A stretch of 64,000 nt of DNA from Smithellaceae bacterium (GTDB lineage Bacteria; Desulfobacterota; Syntrophia; Syntrophales; Smithellaceae), in NCBI GenBank assembly GCA_030690945.1, contig JAUYFM010000068.1, positions 1-64,000 of the forward strand. The letters run 5' to 3'. Below are positions 27,532-36,790 of this stretch, one piece after another (position 1 is the stretch's first letter; every line of letters begins with the position of its first letter). The notes under the pieces were generated by a model. The model saw only the letters and a list, made by a program, of their open reading frames with translations, had not been told where the DNA came from and ran no database searches. The position numbers and the translations under genes were made by a program.

Positions 27532-29688
27532 ATGTTGAAATACAAAATCTATCTGCCGTTAGTCGTTGTATTTCTCGCCATTTTTGCCTGGGTTGCTTTG
27601 GGGGCGCAAAAGATAACACCACAAGCGAAGCAACCGCATCAGGAATCCCTGCGCTGGGTCTCGCTTTCAACGGATTCCCGCGACACGGTGCGCGAAATCA
27701 TCCGTTCTGAAGTGGACAACCGCGAATCTTTTTCCACCCGACAGGAAGAAAAAACCAATCTTAAATTAGTGGAGGATGAGAAAGAAAGAGAAGATTCAGA
27801 TTATAAAAACGCGATTGTTACCGCAAACAAGGAGTTTGTCCGCGCAAAAAAAAGACGCGATGATGTCACGTCACAGTTTCAGATGGCATCCACTGACCTG
27901 GACGAATCCGCCAAGGGTATCAAAACCATCCGTACGACCATTGAAAACCTGGATGGTCAGATCAACCGTTATGAACAGGACACAAAAGCGCAGCAGGAAT
28001 CCCTCAAACGCTGGCTGCAGACCGAAAAACAAGGCGAAATTCTGGTTGCTGTAATTTACACACGTGGTTTCAGAGACAGCGCTCACACGCTGGAGGGTAG
28101 CGCAGATGTGGCTTCAGCCCCGCTTATTGCCACCCATATGGGAACGTACATTCAAGCCTTTACAAAAGTGATCAACCATGTCACGGCGGTTGACTTTATT
28201 CGCGCCACGGAAGAAGGCACGGCCAAATGGAACAACGAAGAACCCATCCGCATTGAGCTGGATAAAACCGTTCAAGGCACAACGTATCTGAGACTGAAAC
28301 GCTATGAGTTGTATCCTTTTCAGGAAAATAAATCCGGCAAAGTCAAACCGGCGACCGGCGCCGGTTACAAAGCAGCCATTGTTCAATCCCGCAAAGATTT
28401 AGAAGCGTTTCTCGCGGCCAATAAGTTTTCACCGGGCAATTATGAATTGGATAAAGCGAACAAAGTCATTGCCAACACCATTCAAAGCAACACCGCTGCG
28501 GAAGAGGGATTGAACGAACAGGTTAAGACGTTTCAGGATAGAATTCTGAATTTGCAAGGCAAAATCAGTACGGCAAAAGCGGAAAGGGAAACACAGAAAA
28601 ATCTTCTGAAACGGCGGGAAGAAAGTTATTATAAGTTCAGCCTTGATGTTGCCGCAATCCGGGAAAAGAAGGATCTGTCGGAAAGATCATTCCAGCAGGC
28701 GCAGGCTGTGTTACATGAAAAAAAACGCGTTCATGAATCCATCATAATCAAAAGTGCTCTGGCTGCCACCAAAGGTTCACAAACACCCGCCGAAGCTTCA
28801 GCGGAAGTTATCTTGGACAAACTGGTCGAAGTGAAAAATGACGCAAAAACCCAGCATTCCAGTTCGGCAACGGAAGTCACCAATTTCCAGGTTACGTCTG
28901 AAGCAGCCTCACAATCCATCACGGAAGCCAGAATTACGGCAATCCGTTTAATATCTTTTGTCAATGAAGGAGAGAGTGTTCGGGTCAAAATGGCGTTTCG
29001 GGTAAGGACCATTCTGGAGGAACAGACTCCTGCCGAAGAACCGGCTAAGCCGCGCGTGCAGCCGCTTAAGAAAACGGATCAGGAACAACCGGTCTCGCCG
29101 ATGCCGGAGTCCGAACCGACGCCAAAGGACAAGCCGTCATACTGGGATAAAATCCGCGGAAAAGTAATCCCCCCGGAACCAGAGAACAAACCGGCGTCCA
29201 ACGTGCAACCACCGGTTCTTGCCAAAAGGATTCCACCATTCAAACGCACTTACCGGCCCCTGGCGGTCAAAGACGCGTTGGGATGCCTGTTTGAACTGCG
29301 TAGCGTTAATGCTTCAAAAGACGGTCTGCGTGTTCTGGTGGAGGTGATCAATACGGATAAAGAGCCACGCAAGGTTGCTTTCTATGATGATAAATTTGGT
29401 TCGTGGCCCAGATCCAACGTTTTTAGTGAAACCGGCAACGCTTATCCTACAACCCAGGCCTATGTGTGGCAGGGTGCGCAGAAAAAAACTATGGCGGAAA
29501 TTGATAGTCGCGGGCGCGGCGTGGAAATTCAACCGCAGACATCCGTTACCATGGAATTGATTTTTAAAAATATTCCGGCTAATGTCAAGACCGTCAAGAT
29601 CAATCTGCATCCGTTTATTTATTACGGGTCCCGTGAAACCTGGCAGGAGTTTGATCTTAAAATGCCGGAGATGCGCCTGCAGAGGTAA
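27532..29688 (+). CDS. Secreted or membrane-anchored coiled-coil protein, unknown family
   Basis: This 718-residue protein has an N-terminal hydrophobic segment (about 5-25) that may be a signal peptide or anchor. Two long Lys/Glu/Gln-rich coiled-coil stretches follow (about 65-165 and 290-400), separated by a mixed domain. A proline-rich linker (about 500-580) precedes a C-terminal beta-rich domain of about 130 residues (LAVKDALGCLFELRSV to the end) that looks Ig-like. I recognise no catalytic motif. It stands alone, divergent from glpK and convergent with trkA. Start 27532 is preferred; ATG at 27523 is too close to the ribosome-binding site. Confidence 0.7.
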   Translation: MLKYKIYLPLVVVFLAIFAWVALGAQKITPQAKQPHQESLRWVSLSTDSRDTVREIIRSEVDNRESFSTRQEEKTNLKLVEDEKEREDSDYKNAIVTANKEFVRAKKRRDDVTSQFQMASTDLDESAKGIKTIRTTIENLDGQINRYEQDTKAQQESLKRWLQTEKQGEILVAVIYTRGFRDSAHTLEGSADVASAPLIATHMGTYIQAFTKVINHVTAVDFIRATEEGTAKWNNEEPIRIELDKTVQGTTYLRLKRYELYPFQENKSGKVKPATGAGYKAAIVQSRKDLEAFLAANKFSPGNYELDKANKVIANTIQSNTAAEEGLNEQVKTFQDRILNLQGKISTAKAERETQKNLLKRREESYYKFSLDVAAIREKKDLSERSFQQAQAVLHEKKRVHESIIIKSALAATKGSQTPAEASAEVILDKLVEVKNDAKTQHSSSATEVTNFQVTSEAASQSITEARITAIRLISFVNEGESVRVKMAFRVRTILEEQTPAEEPAKPRVQPLKKTDQEQPVSPMPESEPTPKDKPSYWDKIRGKVIPPEPENKPASNVQPPVLAKRIPPFKRTYRPLAVKDALGCLFELRSVNASKDGLRVLVEVINTDKEPRKVAFYDDKFGSWPRSNVFSETGNAYPTTQAYVWQGAQKKTMAEIDSRGRGVEIQPQTSVTMELIFKNIPANVKTVKINLHPFIYYGSRETWQEFDLKMPEMRLQR

Positions 29689-29701
29689 GCGGAACCCAGG
29701 A

Positions 29702-30349
29702 TTATTTTATCTTGCCGATATCTTTTTCCTTGCCGATGACAACCAGCACTTCTCCGTCTTTAACAACAAAATCAGCGTGCGGCACCATATGGACATGATC
29801 GGCTATAACGTCGCGAATGGCGATGACTTCGATGTTGAATCTGTTGCGCAATTGCAGTTGGGCCAGTGTTTTCCCCAGGAAGCTATTGGGCGGCGCTAAT
29901 TCAAAAATCATGTAATCGTCAGACAGGGGAATATAATCCATGACGTTGGGCGAAATAAGGCTTTTGGCCAGCTTTTTGGCCACGTCCATCTCCGGGATAA
30001 TGACATCCGTCGCGCCCACTTTTTCCAGAATCAGTTTGTGATCTTCGTTGGGTGCTTTGACGATGATGTTTTTCACTTTCATTTGTTTCAGATGCAGTGT
30101 GATTAAAGTTGCCGCGGCGAGATCTTCACCAAAGGATATAATGGCGATGTCATCTTCTCCAATGCCGATTTCATCCATGATTTCCTGATCCGTTCCGTCT
30201 GCCAGCACCGCCTTGGTGGAATAATCACGGATCTTCTGAATGACATCTTTATTTTTATCGATCGCCACGACTTCAAAACCGTTTTCAAACAACGTGCGCG
30301 CGATATGGTAACCGAAGATGCCCAACCCGATGACAACCGCTCTTTTCAT
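29702..30349 (-). CDS. trkA: Potassium uptake regulatory protein, TrkA/KtrA family
   Basis: This 215-residue cytoplasmic gating subunit has an RCK_N nucleotide-binding domain (about 1-130; VIGLGIFGYHIARTL, acidic AIDKN) and a TrkA_C domain (about 140-215). It pairs with the membrane pore encoded upstream. GGAGG precedes the start. A single RCK unit is the KtrA-like layout, not the duplicated one of Escherichia coli TrkA. Confidence 0.92.
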   Translation of the reverse strand: MKRAVVIGLGIFGYHIARTLFENGFEVVAIDKNKDVIQKIRDYSTKAVLADGTDQEIMDEIGIGEDDIAIISFGEDLAAATLITLHLKQMKVKNIIVKAPNEDHKLILEKVGATDVIIPEMDVAKKLAKSLISPNVMDYIPLSDDYMIFELAPPNSFLGKTLAQLQLRNRFNIEVIAIRDVIADHVHMVPHADFVVKDGEVLVVIGKEKDIGKIK

Positions 30350-30418
30350 TTATATCCTCCAAATGAATTCTGTTTTTTTAAATATTATCTTATGCTGCCC
30401 AGAATGCCGACTTTGCAA

Positions 30419-30446
30419 GTAGGGAACGGTCGCGACCGTTCCCTAC
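30419..30446. repeat. REP-like palindrome starting GTAG
   Basis: A perfect 28-base palindrome has arms GTAGGGAACGGTCG and its complement, without a loop. It lies 3 bases beyond the trkH stop, between trkH and trkA. A near-identical copy is at 35260-35287, and a split copy at 43687-43807. Confidence 0.85.
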
Positions 30447-30449
30447 GGA

Positions 30450-31820
30450 TTAACCCACCATCACGGATTCTTCCGCGTAAGTAATACCTTTTTTCCTCGC
30501 CGAATACCAGGCAAAGGCCAGCGTCAATGGCCCGACACGGCCGATAAACATCATCAGAATGATAGCATATTTCTGAGTATCGTTTAATTTCGGCGTGAGA
30601 TTCATCGACAGCCCGACCGTGCCGAAAGCGGAAAACGTTTCAAAAACATATTCAATAAACTGGTAGCGGCTGGCGAGCGGCGACCCGCTGGTGCCGCTGA
30701 AGAATAAAAGCACGGCGGTAATCACACCGATAATGATAGCCGACGCAAAAATGATGGAAATGGTGCGATCCACAAGTTCCGGCGGAATCGTGCGGTTGGC
30801 AATATTGACATTTTCATTACCCTTCATCCGGTTGACAATAAGAAGCAGCAGAATGGCAAAACTGGTGGTTTTGACGCCGCCGCCTGTGGAACCGGGCGAA
30901 GCGCCGATAAACATCAGGATGATGATAACCAGAATCGTCGAGTTGGTCAAAGCTCCAATATCCACGGTATTGAAGCCGGCAGTACGCGAGACGACAGACT
31001 GGAAAAAAGATGATAAAAGCGCTGTCTTTGTGGTTGCTCCTCTTAAAGTATTGTGCATCTCCATAAAGTAAAAACAGGCTGCACCGACAAGAATCAGCGC
31101 CAGGGTAGTGATCAAAACAATCCTGGTGTGGAGCGACAGCTTCTTTTCCGCGCCGCGAAACTTGGCGACAACTTCTTGTTGTACAATAAAACCAATTCCG
31201 CCCAAAATAATCAAAAGCATTATCGTTACATTAATGAGTACATCACTCTGATAACGCATCATACTGTCGGGAAAAAGTGAATAGCCGCAATTATTAAAAG
31301 CGGACACGGCATTATAAAGGGCATGATAAAAGGCTTGTCCTGCCGGGAATTCCTGAATAAATCTCAAAAACAAAAGGAGTGTGCCGACACCTTCGATGAT
31401 CAAAGTATAGCGCAGAACTTTTTTAACAATGATATAAAAATCTTTTCTGGGAGTGTGCAGGAAAGCAGACTGAGTAATCTCCCGGCCTTTAAAAGAAATG
31501 CCTCGTCCCATCAAAGTAAATAGTACAATCGAAAAGGTGATGATGCCCAGACCGCCCACCTGGAAAAGAACAAGGGTAATCAGCTGACCGATGACAGACA
31601 GGTCTTTTCCGATATCCACCGAGGCCAGGCCCGTTACGCAGACGGCGGATGCGGATGTAAAGAGCGCATCAACAAAACGCAAGCCGCCATGGCTTGCTGA
31701 AAAAGGAAGCCACAACGACAGTGTGCCCAACATAATCAGTGCAGCAAAACTCAACACAAAGATTCGAGTCGGTAAGAGATGGCGTGAGAAAAATGTCTTA
31801 AGCATAAGATAGAGCTTCAT
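30450..31820 (-). CDS. trkH: Potassium uptake channel subunit, TrkH/KtrB family
   Basis: This 456-residue membrane protein of the Trk/Ktr/HKT family has four pore-loop repeats; the selectivity glycines appear in ASAVCVTGLASVD, NAVSAFNNCGYSLF, SPGSTGGGVKT and FSAFGTVGLS. It mediates K+ uptake gated by the RCK protein encoded next on the same strand. The two genes are separated by about 100 bases carrying the palindrome above. Confidence 0.93.
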   Translation of the reverse strand: MKLYLMLKTFFSRHLLPTRIFVLSFAALIMLGTLSLWLPFSASHGGLRFVDALFTSASAVCVTGLASVDIGKDLSVIGQLITLVLFQVGGLGIITFSIVLFTLMGRGISFKGREITQSAFLHTPRKDFYIIVKKVLRYTLIIEGVGTLLLFLRFIQEFPAGQAFYHALYNAVSAFNNCGYSLFPDSMMRYQSDVLINVTIMLLIILGGIGFIVQQEVVAKFRGAEKKLSLHTRIVLITTLALILVGAACFYFMEMHNTLRGATTKTALLSSFFQSVVSRTAGFNTVDIGALTNSTILVIIILMFIGASPGSTGGGVKTTSFAILLLLIVNRMKGNENVNIANRTIPPELVDRTISIIFASAIIIGVITAVLLFFSGTSGSPLASRYQFIEYVFETFSAFGTVGLSMNLTPKLNDTQKYAIILMMFIGRVGPLTLAFAWYSARKKGITYAEESVMVG

Positions 31821-31864
31821 ATATGCCCGTCATGAAGAAGGTTTAAAACTCACGATGATGCAGA

Positions 31865-32347
31865 TTATTTATTTTTACGGTTCAAAATCATTTCCCAGAT
31901 CATCAATATCGCGCCACTGGTGATTGCGGAATCCGCGACATTGAAGGCCGGCCAGTGTGCTGTTCCGATATAAACATCCAGAAAATCTACCACCGCGCCG
32001 AACCGCAGGCGGTCGATCAAGTTGCCGACCGCGCCACTGAAAATCAGCATCAGAGAGCTAACCAGCATCAGATTGCGGGGATTGCTTTTAACCAAATAAT
32101 AGATGATCAAGCCTGTGGCCAGAACCGTGATGCCGGTGAAGAAAATATAGCGGAATGTTTCGGAGGCATTGGCGAGAAATCCGAATGCTGCGCCGGGGTT
32201 CATCACGTAGACCAGATTAAAGAATCCGTTGATCACCGGATAGGATTCATGCAGGGTAAATCGCGACGTAATGGCCGATTTGGTGATTTGATCCAGTGCG
32301 ATAATTACCGCCGCGCCGATGAGAAATATCAGTAAATTTTTTTTCAA
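31865..32347 (-). CDS. lspA: Lipoprotein signal peptidase
   Basis: This 160-residue membrane aspartyl peptidase cleaves lipoprotein signal peptides ahead of the lipid-modified cysteine. The two catalytic aspartates lie in GNLIDRLRFGAVVDF and NVADSAI. I read the start as TTG (32345-32347), since AAGGAG lies 8 bases upstream and the N terminus KKNLLIFLIG fits. It follows ileS, a very common pairing. The window encodes several lipoproteins that need it. Confidence 0.93.
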   Translation of the reverse strand: MKKNLLIFLIGAAVIIALDQITKSAITSRFTLHESYPVINGFFNLVYVMNPGAAFGFLANASETFRYIFFTGITVLATGLIIYYLVKSNPRNLMLVSSLMLIFSGAVGNLIDRLRFGAVVDFLDVYIGTAHWPAFNVADSAITSGAILMIWEMILNRKNK

Positions 32348-32367
32348 ACAAAACTCCTTCTTCTTTT

Positions 32368-32388
32368 CCCCTCCCCTCGTGGGAGGGG
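32368..32388. repeat. Short hairpin between ileS and lspA
   Basis: Arms CCCCTCCC and GGGAGGGG enclose the loop CTCGT. It resembles the hairpin with loop CTCGA at 21748-21766, so it may be another member of the intergenic palindrome family. Confidence 0.55.
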
Positions 32389-32410
32389 GTAGGGGAGGGG
32401 GAATATTGTG

Positions 32411-35200
32411 TTATAGATTCGGCAAACAGCGGCAGCACACCGTTGGATGGTTTGCGTCTGCACCGACCGATTCTTCGTAAATCCAGCAGCGTTCGCATTT
32501 CGCGCCGTGTGCTTTTTCCACCCCGACTACCAGCCCCTTCAATTCTTCGCTCGAATAAGGTTTGACGATGTCTTTTTCGTCGGACAGTTGCAACTGCGAC
32601 ACAATCAGCAAGGCGCGCAAATCTTCGAGATGTGCGGCAAATAAAGCCCGCATTTTATCCGGTGCGGCAATACTGATGCGGGCATCAAGCGAATGGCCGA
32701 TGACTTTTTCCTTGCGCGCCTGTTCGACGGCTTTGGCGATTTCACTCTTCGCGTCAATCATGGCTTTCCAGCGCTCGCCCAGATCGGCGTTGAAATATTT
32801 TTCATCGACCTGCGGGAATTGTGCCAGATGGATGCTTTCTTCTTTGCCGGGCCAGGCAGGCATGGCCGCCCATACTTCTTCAGCCGTGAAGGTGAGTATC
32901 GGGGTCAGCAATCTGGTCATCGCGTTCAAAATCGTAAACATGGCAGTCTGGCCGGAGCGGCGCGCCACGGAGGCGGCCTTGTTGGTGTAAAGCCGGTCTT
33001 TTAGAACATCCAGATATAGAGCGCTCAAATCCACGGAGCAATAGTTATACAGTGTGTAGAAAACCACATGGAACTGATGGCGCTCGTAAGCTTCCGTAAC
33101 GCGCTTGATCACTTCCTGCAGGCGATGCAGCGCCCACTGATCCATTTCCAGCATCCGCTCATAGGCTATGCTGTCCGTGTCCGGTTTAAAATCATACATA
33201 TTTCCCAGGATAAAACGACTGGTGTTGCGAATCCGGCGGTAGGCTTCCATCAGGCGTTTAAGAATTTCCTCGGAAATGCGGATGTCGTCGGTATAGTCTT
33301 CCGCCGCTACCCACAGCCTGAGGATTTCCGCGCCGTATTTGGCGATGGCTTCTTCCGCGCCGATAACGTTGCCGACGGACTTGGACATTTTCTTGCCTTC
33401 GCCGTCCACGACAAAGCCGTGTGTCAGCACACTTCTGTAGGGAGCGCGTCCACGCGTCCCCACGGATTCCAGAAGGGAGGAATGAAACCAGCCGCGATGC
33501 TGATCCGAGCCTTCCAGATACATGTCGCACGGCGAACTCAAGTCCGCTCTTTTTTCCAGAACCGCTGCATGGCTCACGCCGGAGTCAAACCACACATCCA
33601 GAATATTTATTTCTTTGGTAAACTCCGTATTCTTGCAATGCGGGCAGACTGTTTGCTCAGGCATCAGATCTTTCGGTTCTTTTTCAAACCAGACATCCGC
33701 GCCGCTTTTTTCCACCAGTTGCACCAGATAATCCAGAATTTCCTGGGTCAGCACTTCATTTTTGCACTTGGCGCAATAGAAAACGGTAATGGGCACGCCC
33801 CACAGCCTTTGGCGCGAGATACACCAGTCGGGACGATTTTCCACCATGCCATAGATGCGTTCGCGTCCCCAGGAGGGAATCCACTGCACTTCATTGATGG
33901 CGGCCAGCGCTTTTTTGCGCAGATCGTTTTTCTCCATCGAGATGAACCACTGCTCGGTGGAACGGAAAATGATGGGTTTCTTGCAGCGCCAGCAGTGCGG
34001 ATAGGAATGCTGCAGGGGCACATGGCCCATTAGCGCGCCGACTTCGTCGAGTTTTTTAATGACGTTGCCGTTGGCATCAAACACAAACTGACCGGCAAAA
34101 TGTTCGACGTCTTCGGTAAATTTCCCCGCGTCGTCCACCGGCGCGTAATTGTCCAGCCCGTATTTGAGGCCGATTTCATAGTCTTCCTGACCATGACCGG
34201 GCGCGATATGCACGGCGCCGGTTCCGGCTTCCAGGGTGACGAAAGGCGCCAGAATCAGGACACTATTTCTCTTCACCAGCGGATGAATGCACTTTTGGCC
34301 TTCGAGAACTTCGCCCTTGAATTCATCAAGAATTTCATATTTTTTATCGCGATAGCCGAAGGCATCCAGACAATAATCGAGCATGTCCTTGGCGACAATC
34401 AGCACGTCGTCGTCAATCTTTACAGCGGCGTAGATAAAATCATCCTTGACGGCAATAGCCAGATTGGCGGGAATCGTCCAGGGGGTGGTCGTCCAGATCA
34501 CCATATGCACTTTCTGACCGGCCAGTTTCGGCAGAGCCTGGCTGATATCGGAAGTAAAAGCGAACTTGACATAAATAGAGGGTGTGGAATGATTCGCGTA
34601 TTCAACTTCGGCTTCGGCGAGTGCCGTCTTGCAGGAAGCGCACCAGTAAACGGGCTTCTTTCCTTTGTAAATACTGCCGTTGAGATAGAGTTTGCCAAAC
34701 TCATTAACCGTTGAGGCTTCATAAGGATAGGCCATCGTCAGATAGGGATTCTCCCATTCACCGAAAACGCCCAGTCGTTTGAATTGTTCACGTTGGATAC
34801 TTACAAATTTTTCGGCATACATGCGGCAGGCGCGGCGCTTTTCCACCTGTGACATTCCTGATTTCTTGCCGCCCAGTTCTTTATCGACCTGGTGTTCGAT
34901 GGGCAGGCCGTGGCAATCCCAGCCCGGCACATACACGCCGTCAAAGCCGGTCATGTTTTTAGCTTTGATGACGAGGTCCTTAATAATTTTGTTGAGTGCT
35001 GTGCCCAGATGAATATGGCCGTTGGCGTAGGGAGGGCCGTCGTGAAGGATATAAGGCTTCTTGCCTTTGGCCGTTTCCCTGATTTTCCTGTAAATGTTCA
35101 TTTCTTCCCATTTTTTAAGCATTTCCGGCTCACGCTGCGCCAAATTGGCTTTCATCGGAAAATCCGTTTGGGGAAGATTTAATGTCTGCTTGTAATCCAT
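32411..35200 (-). CDS. ileS: Isoleucyl-tRNA synthetase
   Basis: This 929-residue class I synthetase has the HIGH-type motif in [11 protein letters not shown] (about 65), the editing domain (about 200-400), the KMSKS motif in [12 protein letters not shown], and a C-terminal zinc site of two Cys pairs, CERCW and CCRC. Length is as expected for bacterial IleRS. The start at 35200 follows AGGAGT and AGGA. It is upstream of lspA on the same strand. Confidence 0.96.
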   Translation of the reverse strand: MDYKQTLNLPQTDFPMKANLAQREPEMLKKWEEMNIYRKIRETAKGKKPYILHDGPPYANGHIHLGTALNKIIKDLVIKAKNMTGFDGVYVPGWDCHGLPIEHQVDKELGGKKSGMSQVEKRRACRMYAEKFVSIQREQFKRLGVFGEWENPYLTMAYPYEASTVNEFGKLYLNGSIYKGKKPVYWCASCKTALAEAEVEYANHSTPSIYVKFAFTSDISQALPKLAGQKVHMVIWTTTPWTIPANLAIAVKDDFIYAAVKIDDDVLIVAKDMLDYCLDAFGYRDKKYEILDEFKGEVLEGQKCIHPLVKRNSVLILAPFVTLEAGTGAVHIAPGHGQEDYEIGLKYGLDNYAPVDDAGKFTEDVEHFAGQFVFDANGNVIKKLDEVGALMGHVPLQHSYPHCWRCKKPIIFRSTEQWFISMEKNDLRKKALAAINEVQWIPSWGRERIYGMVENRPDWCISRQRLWGVPITVFYCAKCKNEVLTQEILDYLVQLVEKSGADVWFEKEPKDLMPEQTVCPHCKNTEFTKEINILDVWFDSGVSHAAVLEKRADLSSPCDMYLEGSDQHRGWFHSSLLESVGTRGRAPYRSVLTHGFVVDGEGKKMSKSVGNVIGAEEAIAKYGAEILRLWVAAEDYTDDIRISEEILKRLMEAYRRIRNTSRFILGNMYDFKPDTDSIAYERMLEMDQWALHRLQEVIKRVTEAYERHQFHVVFYTLYNYCSVDLSALYLDVLKDRLYTNKAASVARRSGQTAMFTILNAMTRLLTPILTFTAEEVWAAMPAWPGKEESIHLAQFPQVDEKYFNADLGERWKAMIDAKSEIAKAVEQARKEKVIGHSLDARISIAAPDKMRALFAAHLEDLRALLIVSQLQLSDEKDIVKPYSSEELKGLVVGVEKAHGAKCERCWIYEESVGADANHPTVCCRCLPNL

Positions 35201-35259
35201 TTCCTGTTACTCCTGTTTTCTTAAAAAAATAGCGGTTAAACCGTGATATATGATTCCGA

Positions 35260-35287
35260 GTAGGGAACGATCGCGACCGTTCCCTAC
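35260..35287. repeat. REP-like palindrome starting GTAG, second copy
   Basis: This has the same 28 bases as the copy at 30419-30446 except for one change in the left arm (GAACGA for GAACGG). It lies upstream of ileS. The 454-base gap 35201-35654 holds this copy, a tandem repeat and an inverted repeat; no gene is seen. Confidence 0.85.
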
Positions 35288-35383
35288 TAATTTGTATTGA
35301 TATTTCAGATCAGACGCAGTCAACTATCATATAAACCTATGCCTTTCAAGCATAACTCTTGGTGGGTAAAATGAATAGATTCT

Positions 35384-35432
35384 CACTGAATTCTTATGTC
35401 ACTGAATTCTTATGTCAACTGAATTCTTATTG
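35384..35432 (+). repeat. Tandem repeat, about 16-base unit, three copies
   Basis: The unit CACTGAATTCTTATGT occurs twice in tandem (35384-35399 and 35400-35415), followed by a third, diverged copy (CAACTGAATTCTTATTG). Confidence 0.8.
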
Positions 35433-35510
35433 CAACATGGAGAATATTTTGCTACTTTGGTTACGTATTTTGCAGATTTGATTGTTATTTGGACGATAAC
35501 CAAGACGAAT

Positions 35511-35629
35511 TCGTAAAAAGTCACAAATCACCCTTCGACAAGCTCAGGGCGAACGGTGGTCAGGTTAAAATCATTGACTTTATTCCGTTCGTGGTGAGCT
35601 TGTCGAACCACAAAAAAGACTTTTTACGA
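35511..35629. repeat. Long imperfect inverted repeat with CTTCGACAAGCTC core
   Basis: The outer arms TCGTAAAAAGTC (35511-35522) and GACTTTTTACGA (35618-35629) pair perfectly. The inner arms (about 35533-35556 and 35585-35607) share CTTCGACAAGCTCA and GAACGG. Sequence of this kind is, from memory, a widespread interspersed repeat in proteobacteria. It lies just upstream of the LPP20-like gene. Confidence 0.75.
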
Positions 35630-35654
35630 AGGCGTCAACTATAAGGAGGACAAT

Positions 35655-36536
35655 ATGAAGTTAAGATTTTTTTCCATGGCGGTTCTGGCGGGAATAGTTT
35701 TTTTATGGGCATCGGCAGGGTTTTGTCAGAATGCGGTCAGCATGTCCGAATGGGTAGAAAAAGTAGGCCAGGGTTCGGTGAATTGGTCGGCAGGCTATAT
35801 TGAAGCCGTCGGTATCGGCGCGCCACCCGAACGGTCTTACGGAAAACCCCAGTCTCGGCCCATGGCTTTGCGCGCGGCGAAGGTAGATGCCTATCGCAAT
35901 TTGTTGGAAATAACCAAAGGTGTTCAGGTTGACGCCAGAACCACCGTCAAAGACTTTACGGTGGAGAGCGATGTCGTCAACACACAGGTTGAAGGTCTGA
36001 TTAAAGGCGCACAGGTCGTTGATCAGCAATATATGTCCGACGGCACCGTTGAAGTCAGGCTGAGAATGCCGCTTTATGGGAATTTGTCGCAGATCATGGT
36101 CCCGCTGGCTATTGAAAAACGGAAATCAGTTCCACAACCCGCACCGGCAGCGCCGGCTCCTCCTGCGCCTGCTGTGACTGCTCCTCCTGCTCCGGTGACC
36201 TATACCGGATTAGTGGTTGACGCCCGCGGCATTGGAGCGCGTCCGGCCATGTCACCGCGCATCTATGATGAGGACGGCAAGGAAGTTTATGGTTCGGCCA
36301 ACGTGGATCGTGAATACGCCATCCAGCAGGGCATGAGCGGATACGCACGCGACCTCACGGCAGCTCAGAGTAATCAGCGCGTAACGGCTAACCCCGTAAC
36401 AGTGAAAGCGCTGAAAACCGGTGGCCCCGGCAAATCCGACGTGATTATCAGCAATGCCGACGCGGGGCAGATACGCGCTTCCGCGGAGAATGCGTCTTTT
36501 ATGAAAAAATGCCGGGTCATGATCGTTCTGGATTAA
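35655..36536 (+). CDS. LPP20-family exported protein
   Basis: This 293-residue protein has a signal peptide (about 1-24, cut near AGFCQ). The LPP20-like region (about 40-150) has GIGAPPERSYG, MALRAAKVDAYRNLLE and a GAQVVDQQYMSDGTVEVRLRMPLYG segment. A Pro/Ala-rich linker (about 160-180) and a C-terminal domain follow. No lipobox cysteine fits well, so it is probably periplasmic. LPP20-type proteins are often linked to flagellar or outer-membrane assembly, but no such genes are near. Confidence 0.75.
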   Translation: MKLRFFSMAVLAGIVFLWASAGFCQNAVSMSEWVEKVGQGSVNWSAGYIEAVGIGAPPERSYGKPQSRPMALRAAKVDAYRNLLEITKGVQVDARTTVKDFTVESDVVNTQVEGLIKGAQVVDQQYMSDGTVEVRLRMPLYGNLSQIMVPLAIEKRKSVPQPAPAAPAPPAPAVTAPPAPVTYTGLVVDARGIGARPAMSPRIYDEDGKEVYGSANVDREYAIQQGMSGYARDLTAAQSNQRVTANPVTVKALKTGGPGKSDVIISNADAGQIRASAENASFMKKCRVMIVLD

Positions 36537-36564
36537 ACCGGAAGTGCCACATGGCATAAACGAG

Positions 36565-36602
36565 GCCGCAGTCACGAACGCTTTTGTGGCTGCGGCTTTT
36601 TA
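36565..36602 (+). terminator. Rho-independent terminator after the LPP20-like gene
   Basis: Arms GCCGCAGTCAC and GTGGCTGCGGC pair with a single G-T wobble around a 10-base loop and are followed by TTTTT. Confidence 0.85.
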
Positions 36603-36779
36603 ATCCCGCTTAAGCGGGACGAGCGTTAATTCTTCGCAGCGAGCTCGCGATATAATGACGTTCATTTCATACCTCGACAGCTTGGTGCGAGGTGGTTGAT
36701 TGAGACGCCAATTCCGAAAGCGAAGTGTATCGGAATTGGCAAGTCGAATTATCCCGCAAGTGAAACGAAGCGGGATTAA
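36600..36779. repeat. Nested palindromes upstream of mutL
   Basis: The outer arms TTAATCCCGCTT (36600-36611) and AAGCGGGATTAA (36768-36779) are perfect complements 156 bases apart. Between them lie TCCCGCTTAAGCGGGA (36604-36619), ACCTCG/CGAGGT (36671-36693), GCCAATTCCG/CGGAATTGGC (36707-36740) and TCCCGC/GCGGGA (36752-36775). No gene lies here; the mutL ribosome-binding site starts at its right edge. Confidence 0.75.
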
Positions 36780-36790
36780 GGATTATTCAA

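Noticed and set aside
33435-33464. GTAG-type palindrome-like sequence inside ileS
   Set aside because: It encodes a conserved, in-frame IleRS segment ([10 protein letters not shown]), so the resemblance is chance.
33068-34033. 321-codon plus-strand frame opposite ileS
   Set aside because: It is a shadow of the ileS reading frame with no ribosome-binding site or recognisable domain.
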